Notes under the pieces: generated by a model
Told to the model about the DNA's origin: nothing
Seen by the model: the letters and a program-made list of their open reading frames with translations, nothing else
Database searches by the model: none
Made by a program: the position numbers and the translations under genes
NCBI GenBank assembly: GCA_020697375.1
Contig: JAJFBJ010000048.1
Coordinates: 1 to 39,955 of the forward strand
Source of the DNA: Nitrospira sp.
GTDB taxonomy: Bacteria > Nitrospirota > Nitrospiria > Nitrospirales > Nitrospiraceae
Direction: 5' to 3'
Length of the DNA: 39,955 bases
Part shown: in pieces, positions 17,748 to 25,084 of the stretch
How the letters are laid out: the number at the start of each line of letters is the position of its first letter
Numbering within the stretch: position 1 is the stretch's first letter

Positions 17748-17765
17748 CTAGCGCCAGGGCGCTAG
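17748..17765. repeat. Perfect palindrome CTAGCGCC-AG-GGCGCTAG
   Basis: Two 8-bp arms separated by 2 bp, about 40 bp beyond the stop of the YD-repeat gene on the minus strand. There is no T-run on either side, so a factor-independent terminator is unlikely. A protein-binding site or a simple RNA hairpin is possible. Confidence 0.5.
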
Positions 17766-17804
17766 GAATATCCAATACAGCCCGAGTCGAACCCCGCGAA
17801 CCAT

Positions 17805-18809
17805 TTAATAGTACGAAATGCTGCGCTCTCGAACATGCCACTGTTTGAGCTTCTCTCTCCCCAGCTTCATTTCCCACCATTGGAACGTTTCCTGGATCCA
17901 ATTACCGATAGCGTCATATTCGTAGCGATAGGATTTCCGGTCGGTGAGTTTTTCTTGTGCATTGTAGACCAGCTCCTCGATCTGGCTGCCCTGTTGATCA
18001 TAGCGGAACTCGGAACGAACTTGTCTCCGGCCCCTCAGGTCGGACACGACCTTCTCATGCACGTGCCCCCCATCATCATAGGTCAGGGCGACTTCATAGC
18101 CCGTATCGAACCGACCTGACGTGGCGACCGGATTTTCTGCGGCATCGTATCGATAATTGCGTTCGAGCCGCTCCCGTACCACATGTCCCGTATGATCATA
18201 GCCATACAGGTTTCGATTGATGACTTGCACGGCATTATAATGCAGGCCCCTCCTCGGCCGCTGCGCCTCGTCGTACTCATAGAACGAAGCATTTTCGAAG
18301 GTGCCATCGGCCCACACCGCCACCTCGGCCGATCGATTCCCACGCTCATCATAGGCAGAACGCGTTTCCTTCACGAGCTTGCCACCTGCGTCTTGCACCG
18401 CTTCAGCAATCCGTCTGCCTGCCTGGTCATAACTGTAGAGAAACCGGAGGGACCACGAACTCTGAGCAGTCTGCCCGCCGCCCTGAAACCGTTCAATCAG
18501 CCGTCCATCCGCATCATATCGATCGGTTTGCACCACCAGGCTTTCTCTGGTTTCAACCGATCGGACCTTTCCCACCAGGCTCTCCTCTTCCCGATCGGAT
18601 GCCATCGCCGGCGAGCCTGCCTCGGCAGGAAAGGGACAGAGAAGGATGATGACCAGGCTCAGGATGCGGGATAGAGATGAGAAGGCCGGCCTCTGCGAGG
18701 GCAGGAGGCAACAACGAAAAGACGAGCCGATCTGTGGGGACTCGGTGGACAGAGGCCCCGACTTCCTAATCGACGGAAGCCAGAGACCCGAGAATGTGAT
18801 AACCGCCAT
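17805..18809 (-). CDS. Exported YD/RHS-type repeat protein
   Basis: A 334-residue protein. The only usable start, ATG 18809, lies inside fabI (44-bp overlap, different frame). The hydrophobic export segment (SLVIILLCPFPAEAG) comes late, at residues 51-65, giving an unusually long N-terminal region; no ATG, GTG or TTG lies between. From about residue 95 there are some nine YD-type units (YDADGRL, YDQAGRR, YDERGNR, YDEAQRP, YDHTGHV, YDAAENP, YDDGGHV, YDQQGSQ, YDAIGNW). These are typical of RHS/YD-repeat beta-strand spirals, but far fewer than in RHS toxins, and no toxin domain follows. The chain ends about 45 residues after the last unit. Probably periplasmic; function unknown. Confidence 0.78.
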   Translation of the reverse strand: MAVITFSGLWLPSIRKSGPLSTESPQIGSSFRCCLLPSQRPAFSSLSRILSLVIILLCPFPAEAGSPAMASDREEESLVGKVRSVETRESLVVQTDRYDADGRLIERFQGGGQTAQSSWSLRFLYSYDQAGRRIAEAVQDAGGKLVKETRSAYDERGNRSAEVAVWADGTFENASFYEYDEAQRPRRGLHYNAVQVINRNLYGYDHTGHVVRERLERNYRYDAAENPVATSGRFDTGYEVALTYDDGGHVHEKVVSDLRGRRQVRSEFRYDQQGSQIEELVYNAQEKLTDRKSYRYEYDAIGNWIQETFQWWEMKLGREKLKQWHVRERSISYY

Positions 18810-19545
18810 CGACGTAGATCACCTCTCCGGTGATGCCACGGCCCAATGAACTCACAAGGAACAGCGCCGTATCGCCGACTTCCCCCTGCTCTGTCGCCCG
18901 CCGCAACGGAGCAAACGCGCGATGGTGGTCGACCATCTTGCTGATCCCGGATACACCCCGCGCCGCCAGAGTCTTGATCGGGCCGGCAGAGACGGCATTG
19001 ACCCGGATGTTCTTCGGTCCCAGGTCATGCGCGAGATAACGCACTGTTGCCTCAAGGGCCGCCTTGGCCACCCCCATCACATTATAGTGAGGAACAACCC
19101 GCTCACTCCCAAGGTACGTCAACGTGACGATCGAGCCGCCCTCCGTCATCAATGGTACCGCCGCCCTTGTGACCGCCACGAGCGAGTACGCGCTCACATC
19201 GAGGGCCGTGGAAAATCCTCGGCGGGTCGTGTTGAGAAACTCTCCCGTCAATTCTTCCCTGGGGGCAAAGGCAAGTGAATGCACCAGAAAATCGAGCCGC
19301 CCTAATTTCTGACCGGCCTCCTTCATCAGCGCGTCGATCTGGCCGTCGTCGCCGACATCGCAGACAGAGGCTGAAGCGTCCGGCATGGTCTGCACCAATT
19401 CCTCGACGTTTTCGCGCAACCGCTCGTTTTGATAACTGAACAGCAATTGAGCGCCTTCACGCGCCGTGGCTTGAGCGATCGCCCAAGCAATGCTGTGTTT
19501 ATTGGCGACACCGATCACGAGACCCTTTTTCCCTTCCAACAACAT
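18766..19545 (-). CDS. fabI: Enoyl-[acyl-carrier-protein] reductase (NADH) FabI
   Basis: A 259-residue short-chain dehydrogenase that performs the last reduction of each fatty-acid elongation cycle. I set the start at ATG 19545 (GGAG just upstream; the protein begins MLLEGKKGLVIGVANKHSIAW), not at an upstream in-frame codon that would add 65 non-homologous residues. The Rossmann loop GVANKHSIAWAIA and the catalytic set Y144, Y154 and K161 (Y-x6-K) correspond to E. coli Tyr146, Tyr156 and Lys163. The 'VHSLAFAPREEL' strand and the C-terminal 'GITGEVIYVDGGYHI' are also canonical. It is a target class for triclosan and isoniazid-type inhibitors. The downstream YD-repeat gene overlaps its 3' end. 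Confidence 0.97.
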   Translation of the reverse strand: MLLEGKKGLVIGVANKHSIAWAIAQATAREGAQLLFSYQNERLRENVEELVQTMPDASASVCDVGDDGQIDALMKEAGQKLGRLDFLVHSLAFAPREELTGEFLNTTRRGFSTALDVSAYSLVAVTRAAVPLMTEGGSIVTLTYLGSERVVPHYNVMGVAKAALEATVRYLAHDLGPKNIRVNAVSAGPIKTLAARGVSGISKMVDHHRAFAPLRRATEQGEVGDTALFLVSSLGRGITGEVIYVDGGYHILGSLASVD

Positions 19546-19859
19546 ACCGGCTCCTGCTCCTTCAATAAGATGGCGCCCTATCGGGCGCTGAACATAACAC
19601 GATTGGCAAACGGAGTGAACGACCTGCCGATCATCTCTCTCGCAGCGCAGCCTGCTTATCCTGTCTCCGCCGCGGTGAGAGCGGCTGAGTTTCCTTTCCA
19701 CAGCGCGTATAAGGTTCACCCTCCTGCCCTGGTGCGTCAAGACCGCCCTTTTACCTTCTCACGTGAAGTGGTATCCCGGCAGCCATGAATTGCGCGCATC
19801 GGACGAGCATGCTTCTGAGCCTGCGCCTTCTGCGAGCACATCGCTGTCGGGACACCACT
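19546..19859. other. Intergenic region upstream of fabI
   Basis: 314 bp between the fabI start and the stop of the next minus-strand gene. On the minus strand TTGACG and TTATAC occur near 19735 and 19710, but about 22 bp apart, too far for a normal sigma-70 promoter. No terminator, repeat or small gene stands out. Confidence 0.4.
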
Positions 19860-20726
19860 TCACAATTTCTTCCTCACCTCTTTCCAATCTTTCGCCGCCC
19901 TGGCTTTCCTCGGCAGTTCTCCTTTAGGCGGCTCCGGCACCAACACCACTTCCATGCGATGCTGGATCAAGGTGTCCGCAAACATCCTTGTGCGCCCGAT
20001 GCCCGCTTTCATCCTCGTCCAACCATCCTGCTTGAAGCTGTCGAGAATGGCGCTCAGACCTCCGGATGCCGGCATCGGCAACAGACCGACGGGGAATTTA
20101 TGGAACTCCAACCATCGGCGTACTCCGTCGCTTTGGAAAGGTTCCAACTGTGGCTGGCCGCTCCCCGGCACATACACTAGATTGTAATAATATTGCGTCA
20201 GACGGCTCAGCTCTTCCGCCGCATCAGGTACCGGCTGTACGGACGGTTGTATCGCCGTTGACGAAAAGGATTCGGCAGAGGCAATCGAGGCATTGGGTTG
20301 CATCAGCGCCGCGAGCTCGACGACTAAAATCGGACGCCGGCGCTCCCAGACAAACAGCGTTGCTTCCGCCTTCGCCACCTCGACCGAGGGAGAATCGTTG
20401 ATCGACACCGTGATGCGGTTGGTGCCGCGCGCCTTCGGAGTATACTCAAAGAAGGCCGATCCGGCTTCATTGGTTTTGGCTGTCGCGACCAGCTTGTCGT
20501 CGATGTGCAACTGAGTCGGGATGCCTCCTAACTCGGAACTTTTCACCCCAGCCTTACCGACGAGCCGGGCCTCGATGTGAACGGCCTGATTGGGTAACGT
20601 CAGGGCATCTTTCACTGTCAGAACGCCGGTCACCTTGTCCGCAGCTTCGCCCGCGGCCCCCACCATCCAACAAAAGAGAACGATAGGAAAGATCCAATGC
20701 GAACCGGAGCGAAGCAATCCTGCCAT
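19860..20726 (-). CDS. Exported protein: Ig-like domain plus degenerate HAD-fold domain
   Basis: A 288-residue protein from ATG 20726 (a TTG at 20753 is an alternative). The signal peptide covers about residues 1-28 (WIFPIVLFCWMVGAAGEAA). Residues 30-128 look like an Ig-like or bacterial-big domain (VTGVLTVKDALTLPNQAVHIEARLV, TNEAGSAFFEYTPKARGTNRITV). Residues 130-275 follow the layout of LNS2/APP1-type HAD phosphatases: RRRPILVVELAAL, then 'DAAEELSRLTQYYYNLVYV', 'RRWLEFHKFPVGLLPMP' and 'MKAGIGRTRMFADTL'. The catalytic DxD of motif I is E137-x-A139, and motif II Ser/Thr appears lost (P187). If the fold call is right, the domain is probably inactive and may bind a ligand. The fold assignment is by eye. 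Confidence 0.7.
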   Translation of the reverse strand: MAGLLRSGSHWIFPIVLFCWMVGAAGEAADKVTGVLTVKDALTLPNQAVHIEARLVGKAGVKSSELGGIPTQLHIDDKLVATAKTNEAGSAFFEYTPKARGTNRITVSINDSPSVEVAKAEATLFVWERRRPILVVELAALMQPNASIASAESFSSTAIQPSVQPVPDAAEELSRLTQYYYNLVYVPGSGQPQLEPFQSDGVRRWLEFHKFPVGLLPMPASGGLSAILDSFKQDGWTRMKAGIGRTRMFADTLIQHRMEVVLVPEPPKGELPRKARAAKDWKEVRKKL

Positions 20727-20766
20727 GGGTCTTTCCGACCTCCTCTTCAACACACAACGGGTTTTC

Positions 20767-21009
20767 TCAGGTGAAGAGTCCTCGATCCCGGCTGACGGTG
20801 AGATAGGTATCGCCCATGCAGAATATGACCAACCCGATCAGCGGCACGAAGGCCAGCGAGAGACCAGAAACGCCCAGGACAACGAGCAAGGTACCGGCCA
20901 GAAGCAAAGGACCGCCTCGCTTTTCCCCGATGTAGAGATGTCCGAGACCTGGCAGGACCGAAAGCGCAGCGGCACGGTATGCGTGGGAGGTTTTCTCTAG
21001 CGGATCCAT
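20767..21009 (-). CDS. Small two-helix membrane protein
   Basis: 80 residues. The segment ALSVLPGLGHLYIGEKRGG followed by two hydrophobic helices (LLLAGTLLVVLGVSGLSLAF and VPLIGLVIFCMGDTYL) resembles small TM2/DUF5683-like membrane proteins, where 'PGLGHLYxGxxxxG' is the conserved turn. The ATG at 21009 has no clear Shine-Dalgarno. It lies between bcp and the HAD-like gene on the same strand. Function unknown. Confidence 0.72.
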   Translation of the reverse strand: MDPLEKTSHAYRAAALSVLPGLGHLYIGEKRGGPLLLAGTLLVVLGVSGLSLAFVPLIGLVIFCMGDTYLTVSRDRGLFT

Positions 21010-21050
21010 GGCGTCAGCAAGTTCACGGCTCGGCGTTCGGGGCCGCGGGA

Positions 21051-21518
21051 CTAGCCCTTCAGAGCCGCCAGCACATCATCGACATGACCCGGCACCTTCA
21101 CTTTGCGGAATAGGGCCTTGATCCCTCCCGTGGCATCGATCACAAAGGTGCTTCGTTCGATGCCCCAGTATTTCCGGCCATACATGCTTTTCTCCTTATA
21201 GACATCATAGGCCTTGGAGACCAGGCCTTCTTCATCGCTCAAGAGCGCAAAGGGCAATCCGTACTTCGCGACAAACTTCTGGTGCGACGCTTTCCCATCC
21301 ATGCTGACTCCGAGTACCACCGCTCCCGCTTTCTTGATCGGCGCGAGCGAGTCCCGGAAATCACAGGCTTCTTTCGTACAGCCGGACGTATCATCCTTGG
21401 GATAAAAATACAGCACCACCTGTTTCCCCTTGAGGCTTTTCAAGCTTATCGTGGTCCCATCCTGATCCGGCAAGGAAAAGTCCGGCGCCTTCATCCCGAC
21501 TGCTAACTCATCGGCCAT
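21051..21518 (-). CDS. bcp: Thioredoxin-dependent peroxiredoxin Bcp
   Basis: A 155-residue atypical 2-Cys peroxiredoxin of the Bcp/PrxQ type that reduces hydroperoxides using thioredoxin. The peroxidatic motif is DTSGCTKEACDF, with C47 as attacking and C52 as resolving cysteine, five residues apart as in PrxQ/Bcp. The N-terminal APDFSLPDQDG and the 'RSTFVIDATGGI' strand are also standard. It is cytoplasmic (no signal). The minus-strand neighbours do not suggest a dedicated pathway; the window's thioredoxin (37542-37889) could be its reductant. Confidence 0.95.
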   Translation of the reverse strand: MADELAVGMKAPDFSLPDQDGTTISLKSLKGKQVVLYFYPKDDTSGCTKEACDFRDSLAPIKKAGAVVLGVSMDGKASHQKFVAKYGLPFALLSDEEGLVSKAYDVYKEKSMYGRKYWGIERSTFVIDATGGIKALFRKVKVPGHVDDVLAALKG

Positions 21519-21752
21519 GCTTCCATCCCTTCCCGCTGGTCGCTTGTCACCATGTCGTCACTCTACGAAACCACCATGGCGAACGAGCTTACACCATCTC
21601 CGGCATGCAGATATCTAGAAAGCCGTTCTCTTCGTTCATCGTGAAGCATGGTTCGTCGCTCCGTGCGGCGCCGAAAATGGTCTCTCGGAAGAGACACTGC
21701 ATCCCTTGTCTGAGTCGATGGCACAACTGGAAGACTGTTCCAACCGCCTGTG

Positions 21753-22193
21753 TTAGCGCGGCCCGCTGCCGATGGTCGGCTGTCGGGTCCCATACGGATG
21801 TTCTTTGGGCGGTCCCTTCTGCGATTGCGGACTTCCGAATGGACGCAATGCCGGGGAATCCCAGATCACTTTGTCGCCGGGCGCCAAATTCGCGGCCTCG
21901 ATAAATTGCTGCCTGGCTTGCTCGGTGTCTCCCAATGCGTTCAGGGTCAACGCATAGTTGTAGCGAGCCTGTCCGGAATCCGGGACCGTCTTGATGAGCT
22001 GCCCGAAATAGTCTTTCGCTTCCGCGAGCTGGCCCGCCTGAAACGCCTCCGTTCCACGGTTGTTCAGCGCAAGGGCCTGCTCATTGGTCCCATAGGTCAA
22101 TTCCAAAGGAACGAGGGGTTTCGGTTTGGAATGCGTACAGGCCGGGAACGACAATATCACCACACAGAAGATAATCCATGGAATGAGTCTCAT
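21753..22193 (-). CDS. TPR-containing lipoprotein
   Basis: 146 residues from ATG 22193, which has GAGG seven bases upstream; a start at 22229 would push the signal inward. The lipoprotein signal ends FPAC (Cys19). About two tetratricopeptide repeats follow (ALALNNRGTEAFQAGQLAEAKDYFGQLIKTVPDSGQARYN..., then ALGDTEQARQQFIEAANLAPGD), then a Pro/Gly/Gln-rich tail without structure. It probably acts as a periplasm-facing scaffold; partner unknown. Confidence 0.82.
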   Translation of the reverse strand: MRLIPWIIFCVVILSFPACTHSKPKPLVPLELTYGTNEQALALNNRGTEAFQAGQLAEAKDYFGQLIKTVPDSGQARYNYALTLNALGDTEQARQQFIEAANLAPGDKVIWDSPALRPFGSPQSQKGPPKEHPYGTRQPTIGSGPR

Positions 22194-22238
22194 TGTATGA
22201 CCTCGTATGAGCTTGTCCGGATAGTCCATCGTCCGTCA

Positions 22239-22526
22239 CTACGGTTGGGCGTGTTTTTTTTGTTCTTCTTCGAAGGCTTTCCGATACATCACGTCCCATT
22301 CCGAGCTTCCTTCCACGATGTGCCTGGAATAGGACGCCAGTCTTGCCCGCACTTTCCTGTCAATTTCTGCGTCAAGGGCCAATTCAGACGCAAGCACCCG
22401 TTTGATTTCCCGCAACACCTTCCCGTCTTCCTCGGTGAGACGGCAATGCCGGCTTTGCTTGAACGTTCCGAGGGCGAGATGCGCGAGATGGCTGGCTTTG
22501 TCGTCGCTGAGCACGCGTGAGTCCAA
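22239..22526 (-). CDS. DUF507 family protein (copy 2)
   Basis: A 95-residue helical, charged protein with the DUF507 layout: an N-terminal helix ending 'DDKASHLAHLALGTF', a central 'EDGKVLREIKRVLASELALDAEIDRKVRARLASYSRHIVEGSSEWDVMYRKAF' and a short tail. It is clearly paralogous to the gene 62 bp upstream, and both follow the same three-helix scheme. DUF507 has no established biochemical role. Confidence 0.85.
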   Translation of the reverse strand: MDSRVLSDDKASHLAHLALGTFKQSRHCRLTEEDGKVLREIKRVLASELALDAEIDRKVRARLASYSRHIVEGSSEWDVMYRKAFEEEQKKHAQP

Positions 22527-22587
22527 TTCTAAATGTAAAAGGCTGAACGATGGACCGGCTCAGTCCCATTATTCAGCATTCAACATT

Positions 22588-22869
22588 CTACAAAATGATG
22601 CCCCGGTCACGCACTAGCTTCTGCTTGATCATCGTGAACATCTTCTGATAGTCGACCTGTCCCTGCTCGATTTGCCGCTCGTAGGTCTGCATCAACCGGC
22701 GGACCTCGACATTCAAACGATCTTCGGCTCCGAGCTCCTCAGTCATCGTCTGTTCCAAGGATTCCCGAAGGGCCTTCCGATCCCCTGTCACTTGCACATA
22801 ACCCAGCTCGTGCAACCGGGCGATCATTGACTCCGCCATATGATGGATCCGCTCTTTCGTCAGCCTCAT
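22588..22869 (-). CDS. DUF507 family protein (copy 1)
   Basis: 93 residues from ATG 22869 (GGAAGG seven bases upstream; an upstream in-frame start would add 15 residues of unrelated sequence). The sequence MRLTKERIHHMAESMIARL, then 'LEQTMTEELGAEDRLNVEVRRLMQTYERQIEQGQVDYQKMFTMIKQKLVRDRGIIL', is a standard DUF507 member. Tandem DUF507 genes suggest a heteromeric pair, which is inference. Confidence 0.88.
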   Translation of the reverse strand: MRLTKERIHHMAESMIARLHELGYVQVTGDRKALRESLEQTMTEELGAEDRLNVEVRRLMQTYERQIEQGQVDYQKMFTMIKQKLVRDRGIIL

Positions 22870-22931
22870 CGCGTGACCTTCCCTGCCGGAGTCCTCCGGG
22901 TATCGGAGCGCCATCCCTACAAAAAGAAGCC

Positions 22932-23342
22932 TTACCCGATCGGCGGGCTCTGCTCGATTCGTTCCACACGGATGGTACTGGCGTTCATGGCTTGACGCAA
23001 GGTCGCCGCATCGCCCAGCACGCGCCCCACTACATTGACCCGGTCCGCAGGGACCGGATCGGCTCCCATGCTCATCGGCGTGCGTCCAAAAAAAATCGCC
23101 AATACCTGGCCGGCTCCCCAGAATGCCACATCGCCGACTTTAACCTGGGTCGTCGCCGTCTCACGGTGATCCTTCACCCCGGGAAGCTTGAAATAAAATT
23201 CTTCTCCCCAGACATTCAAAGGCCCCTCCGCGGGCAAGGCTCGATAGATTTCCTCGGCCGTTCTGGTGCTCTTCAGTTCAGCATCCAGCTGGATGCCGCC
23301 TACCCTGATGCGAATACGTTTCATGGTTCCATTCGTGGTCAT
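22932..23342 (-). CDS. Cyclophilin-like fold protein (TM1367/DUF369-like)
   Basis: 136 residues (start ATG 23342, or ATG 23324 six codons later). The segments TAEEIYRALPAEGPLNVWGEEFYFKLP, 'VKVGDVAFWGAGQVLAIFFGRTPMS' and 'RVNVVGRVLGDAATLRQ' match the TM1367-type family, which has a cyclophilin-like beta barrel but no proline-isomerase residues. No signal peptide is visible. It is first in the minus-strand run and divergent from the exonuclease gene at 23474. Biological role not known. Confidence 0.83.
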   Translation of the reverse strand: MTTNGTMKRIRIRVGGIQLDAELKSTRTAEEIYRALPAEGPLNVWGEEFYFKLPGVKDHRETATTQVKVGDVAFWGAGQVLAIFFGRTPMSMGADPVPADRVNVVGRVLGDAATLRQAMNASTIRVERIEQSPPIG

Positions 23343-23414
23343 GAGCCCTCACCCGGCATTGATGGTCGGCATTCTCCGCCAATACGAAACGCCGCACCAG
23401 TCGCGGACTCTAAC

Positions 23415-23444
23415 TTGTTTATCCATTGAAATCAAGGCTACAAT
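23415..23444 (+). promoter_or_regulatory. Candidate sigma-70 promoter for the exonuclease/phosphatase genes
   Basis: TTGTTT at 23415-23420, an 18-bp spacer and TACAAT at 23439-23444. The -10 box matches 5 of 6 consensus positions, the -35 box only 3. Transcription would start near 23451, about 23 nt before the ATG at 23474. Confidence 0.35.
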
Positions 23445-23473
23445 CCGCGACAGGCTTCGTCCATGACATTTCT

Positions 23474-24247
23474 ATGCTGACTTCGACTTTCGTGCATCTC
23501 AACGGCATCGGGCCCTCCACCGAGCGGCGTCTCTGGGAAGAGGGAATCTTCGATTGGACAGCCTTTCGTCTGGAGTCTCGCCTGCCAGGCATCTCTCTTC
23601 CACGCAAAGCTTTATACGATGTCGATCTCATGGCGGCGCAGGATCACCTCGAACGTCGAAACGCCCGGCACTTTGCCGGTTGCCTCCATGCTCGCGACCA
23701 CTGGCGGCTGTTTAGGACCTTCGGGGCTCGGGCGCTGTACCTCGACATTGAAACGACCGGGCTCTCTGCACGCGAGGGCCAGGTGACGATCGTCGGCCTC
23801 TATCGGAAGGGTCGCATGAGCACGTTGGTGTGGGGTGACTCCCTGACCAAAGACATGGTCCAAGAAGAACTCGATCAAGCCGATGTGCTGATCACCTTTT
23901 TCGGCAGCGTCTTCGATGTTCCCTATTTGCAGACATATTTTCCTGGCTTGCAGGTATCAATCCCTCACTTCGATCTCTGTTTCGCAGCCAGACGCCTGGG
24001 ACTGCAAGGTGGACTCAAACACATCGAACGCGAGCTGGACATCGCGAGAGAATCCGATCTGCATCACGTCGATGGGATGGAGGCGGTTCGACTATGGCAT
24101 CGATACCGCGGAGGCGATGAAGAGGCGCTGGAAACGCTCATTAGGTATAATGCCGCAGACACCACAAACCTTGAGCCGCTGGCTGAATGGCTGTATGAAC
24201 GGCTGGCCGCCCGGTACGGTCCGGAGCCTGTGAACGGAATCAGATAG
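23474..24247 (+). CDS. YprB-type ribonuclease H-like exonuclease
   Basis: 257 residues starting at ATG 23474; a longer form from TTG 23426 is less likely. Residues 5-30 (FVHLNGIGPSTERRLWEEGI) look like a helix-hairpin-helix-type nucleic-acid-binding element. Residues 88-240 form the RNase H-like exonuclease domain: D91 and E93 in YLDIETTGLS, a 'ITFFGSVFDVPYL' second motif, HFDLCFAARRL, and a final YNAADTTNLEPL. This is the YprB domain pattern of a metal-dependent 3'-5' exonuclease. It has no strong ribosome binding site and is followed 17 bp later by the PP2C gene. Substrate unknown. Confidence 0.85.
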   Translation: MLTSTFVHLNGIGPSTERRLWEEGIFDWTAFRLESRLPGISLPRKALYDVDLMAAQDHLERRNARHFAGCLHARDHWRLFRTFGARALYLDIETTGLSAREGQVTIVGLYRKGRMSTLVWGDSLTKDMVQEELDQADVLITFFGSVFDVPYLQTYFPGLQVSIPHFDLCFAARRLGLQGGLKHIERELDIARESDLHHVDGMEAVRLWHRYRGGDEEALETLIRYNAADTTNLEPLAEWLYERLAARYGPEPVNGIR

Positions 24248-24264
24248 AACGGGGAAGCACGGAC

Positions 24265-25038
24265 ATGTGGGCGTGGAAGGCATATGGTCAGACGGATCGC
24301 GGCTTGGTCCGTCCTACCAACCAGGATGCGTTCCTCACTGACGACCGGCACCGCCTTTGGGCCGTGGCGGATGGCATGGGAGGGCACGCAGGCGGAGATA
24401 TGGCCAGCCGGCTTGTAGCCGATACTCTCCATGAGCTCGCGCCAAGCCTTTCTCAAGGCACGATGGAAAAAGAGCACATCACCTCCCGCCTCACCGGCAT
24501 GGTGCAACGGGCCCACGCGAACGTTCTCGACTATGCGAATCGCCATCCTCCACTACAAGGTATGGGCAGCACGCTGGTTTTGGCGCATCTTTTGCCGTTT
24601 CCCTCTCCCCTCCTGACCGTCGTCAACGTCGGCGACAGCCGGGCCTATTTGATTCGAGCAAGCTCCATTACTCAATTGACGCGTGACCATACCCTGATTG
24701 ACAAATATATCCGCGAAGGAAGCCTTACGCCCGCGCAGGCCGCATGTCATCCGGACCGCCATGTATTGACCCGCGCCGTGGGGCTTGACCCCTGCATCGA
24801 CGGCGACATCTATTCGTGTGATCTGTTGAACGGCGATGTGGTTCTGCTCTGTTCGGATGGTCTCACCAAAATGCTGACCGACGAACGTATTCTTCATGTC
24901 GCCATGCCGCACCGGTATAATCCCCTTCTCTCCGCACAGGCTCTCATTCGAACGGCTCTTGAGGCAGGCGGTATCGACAACGTGACCGTCATCGTCTGCA
25001 CCATCACCGACACACCTGATCCGTCAGATAGACGTTGA
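24265..25038 (+). CDS. PP2C-family Ser/Thr protein phosphatase
   Basis: A 257-residue metal-dependent (Mg/Mn) phosphatase of the bacterial Stp type. Motifs in order: DRGLVRPTNQDAF (D21), AVADGMGGHAGGD (D36, G37), VNVGDSRAYLIR, the TRDHTLIDKYIREG flap, LCSDGLTKMLTD and GGIDNVTVIVC with the last metal-binding Asp. No kinase lies next to it, so the substrate is not indicated. It follows the exonuclease gene by 17 bp. Confidence 0.94.
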   Translation: MWAWKAYGQTDRGLVRPTNQDAFLTDDRHRLWAVADGMGGHAGGDMASRLVADTLHELAPSLSQGTMEKEHITSRLTGMVQRAHANVLDYANRHPPLQGMGSTLVLAHLLPFPSPLLTVVNVGDSRAYLIRASSITQLTRDHTLIDKYIREGSLTPAQAACHPDRHVLTRAVGLDPCIDGDIYSCDLLNGDVVLLCSDGLTKMLTDERILHVAMPHRYNPLLSAQALIRTALEAGGIDNVTVIVCTITDTPDPSDRR

Positions 25039-25084
25039 CAGGACCTGGAACCACAAGGTAGCCTCGGAGGGTTGCGAGTTCTCT

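Larger units (their letters stand above)
17181..17804. other. Intergenic region without a confident gene
   Basis: 624 bp between the DUF2892 gene and the convergent YD-repeat gene. It contains a short hydrophobic frame that may be a gene remnant (17418-17669) and a perfect 18-bp palindrome (17748-17765), both listed separately. A 6-bp GCGGGC/GCCCGC hairpin overlaps the DUF2892 stop codon (17171-17189), but no T-run follows. No tRNA, promoter or insertion sequence is evident. Confidence 0.5.

Noticed and set aside
17740..17800. tRNA-like T-loop (GGTTCGACT) on the minus strand
   Set aside because: The flanking bases do not form a T-stem and no acceptor or anticodon stem can be drawn.
17435..17848. 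Open frame of 137 codons overlapping the convergent YD-repeat gene
   Set aside because: It has no ribosome binding site, a random-looking composition and runs antisense into the end of the YD-repeat gene.
19705..19740. TTGACG and TTATAC on the minus strand as a fabI promoter
   Set aside because: They are about 22 bp apart, outside the range for sigma-70 promoters.
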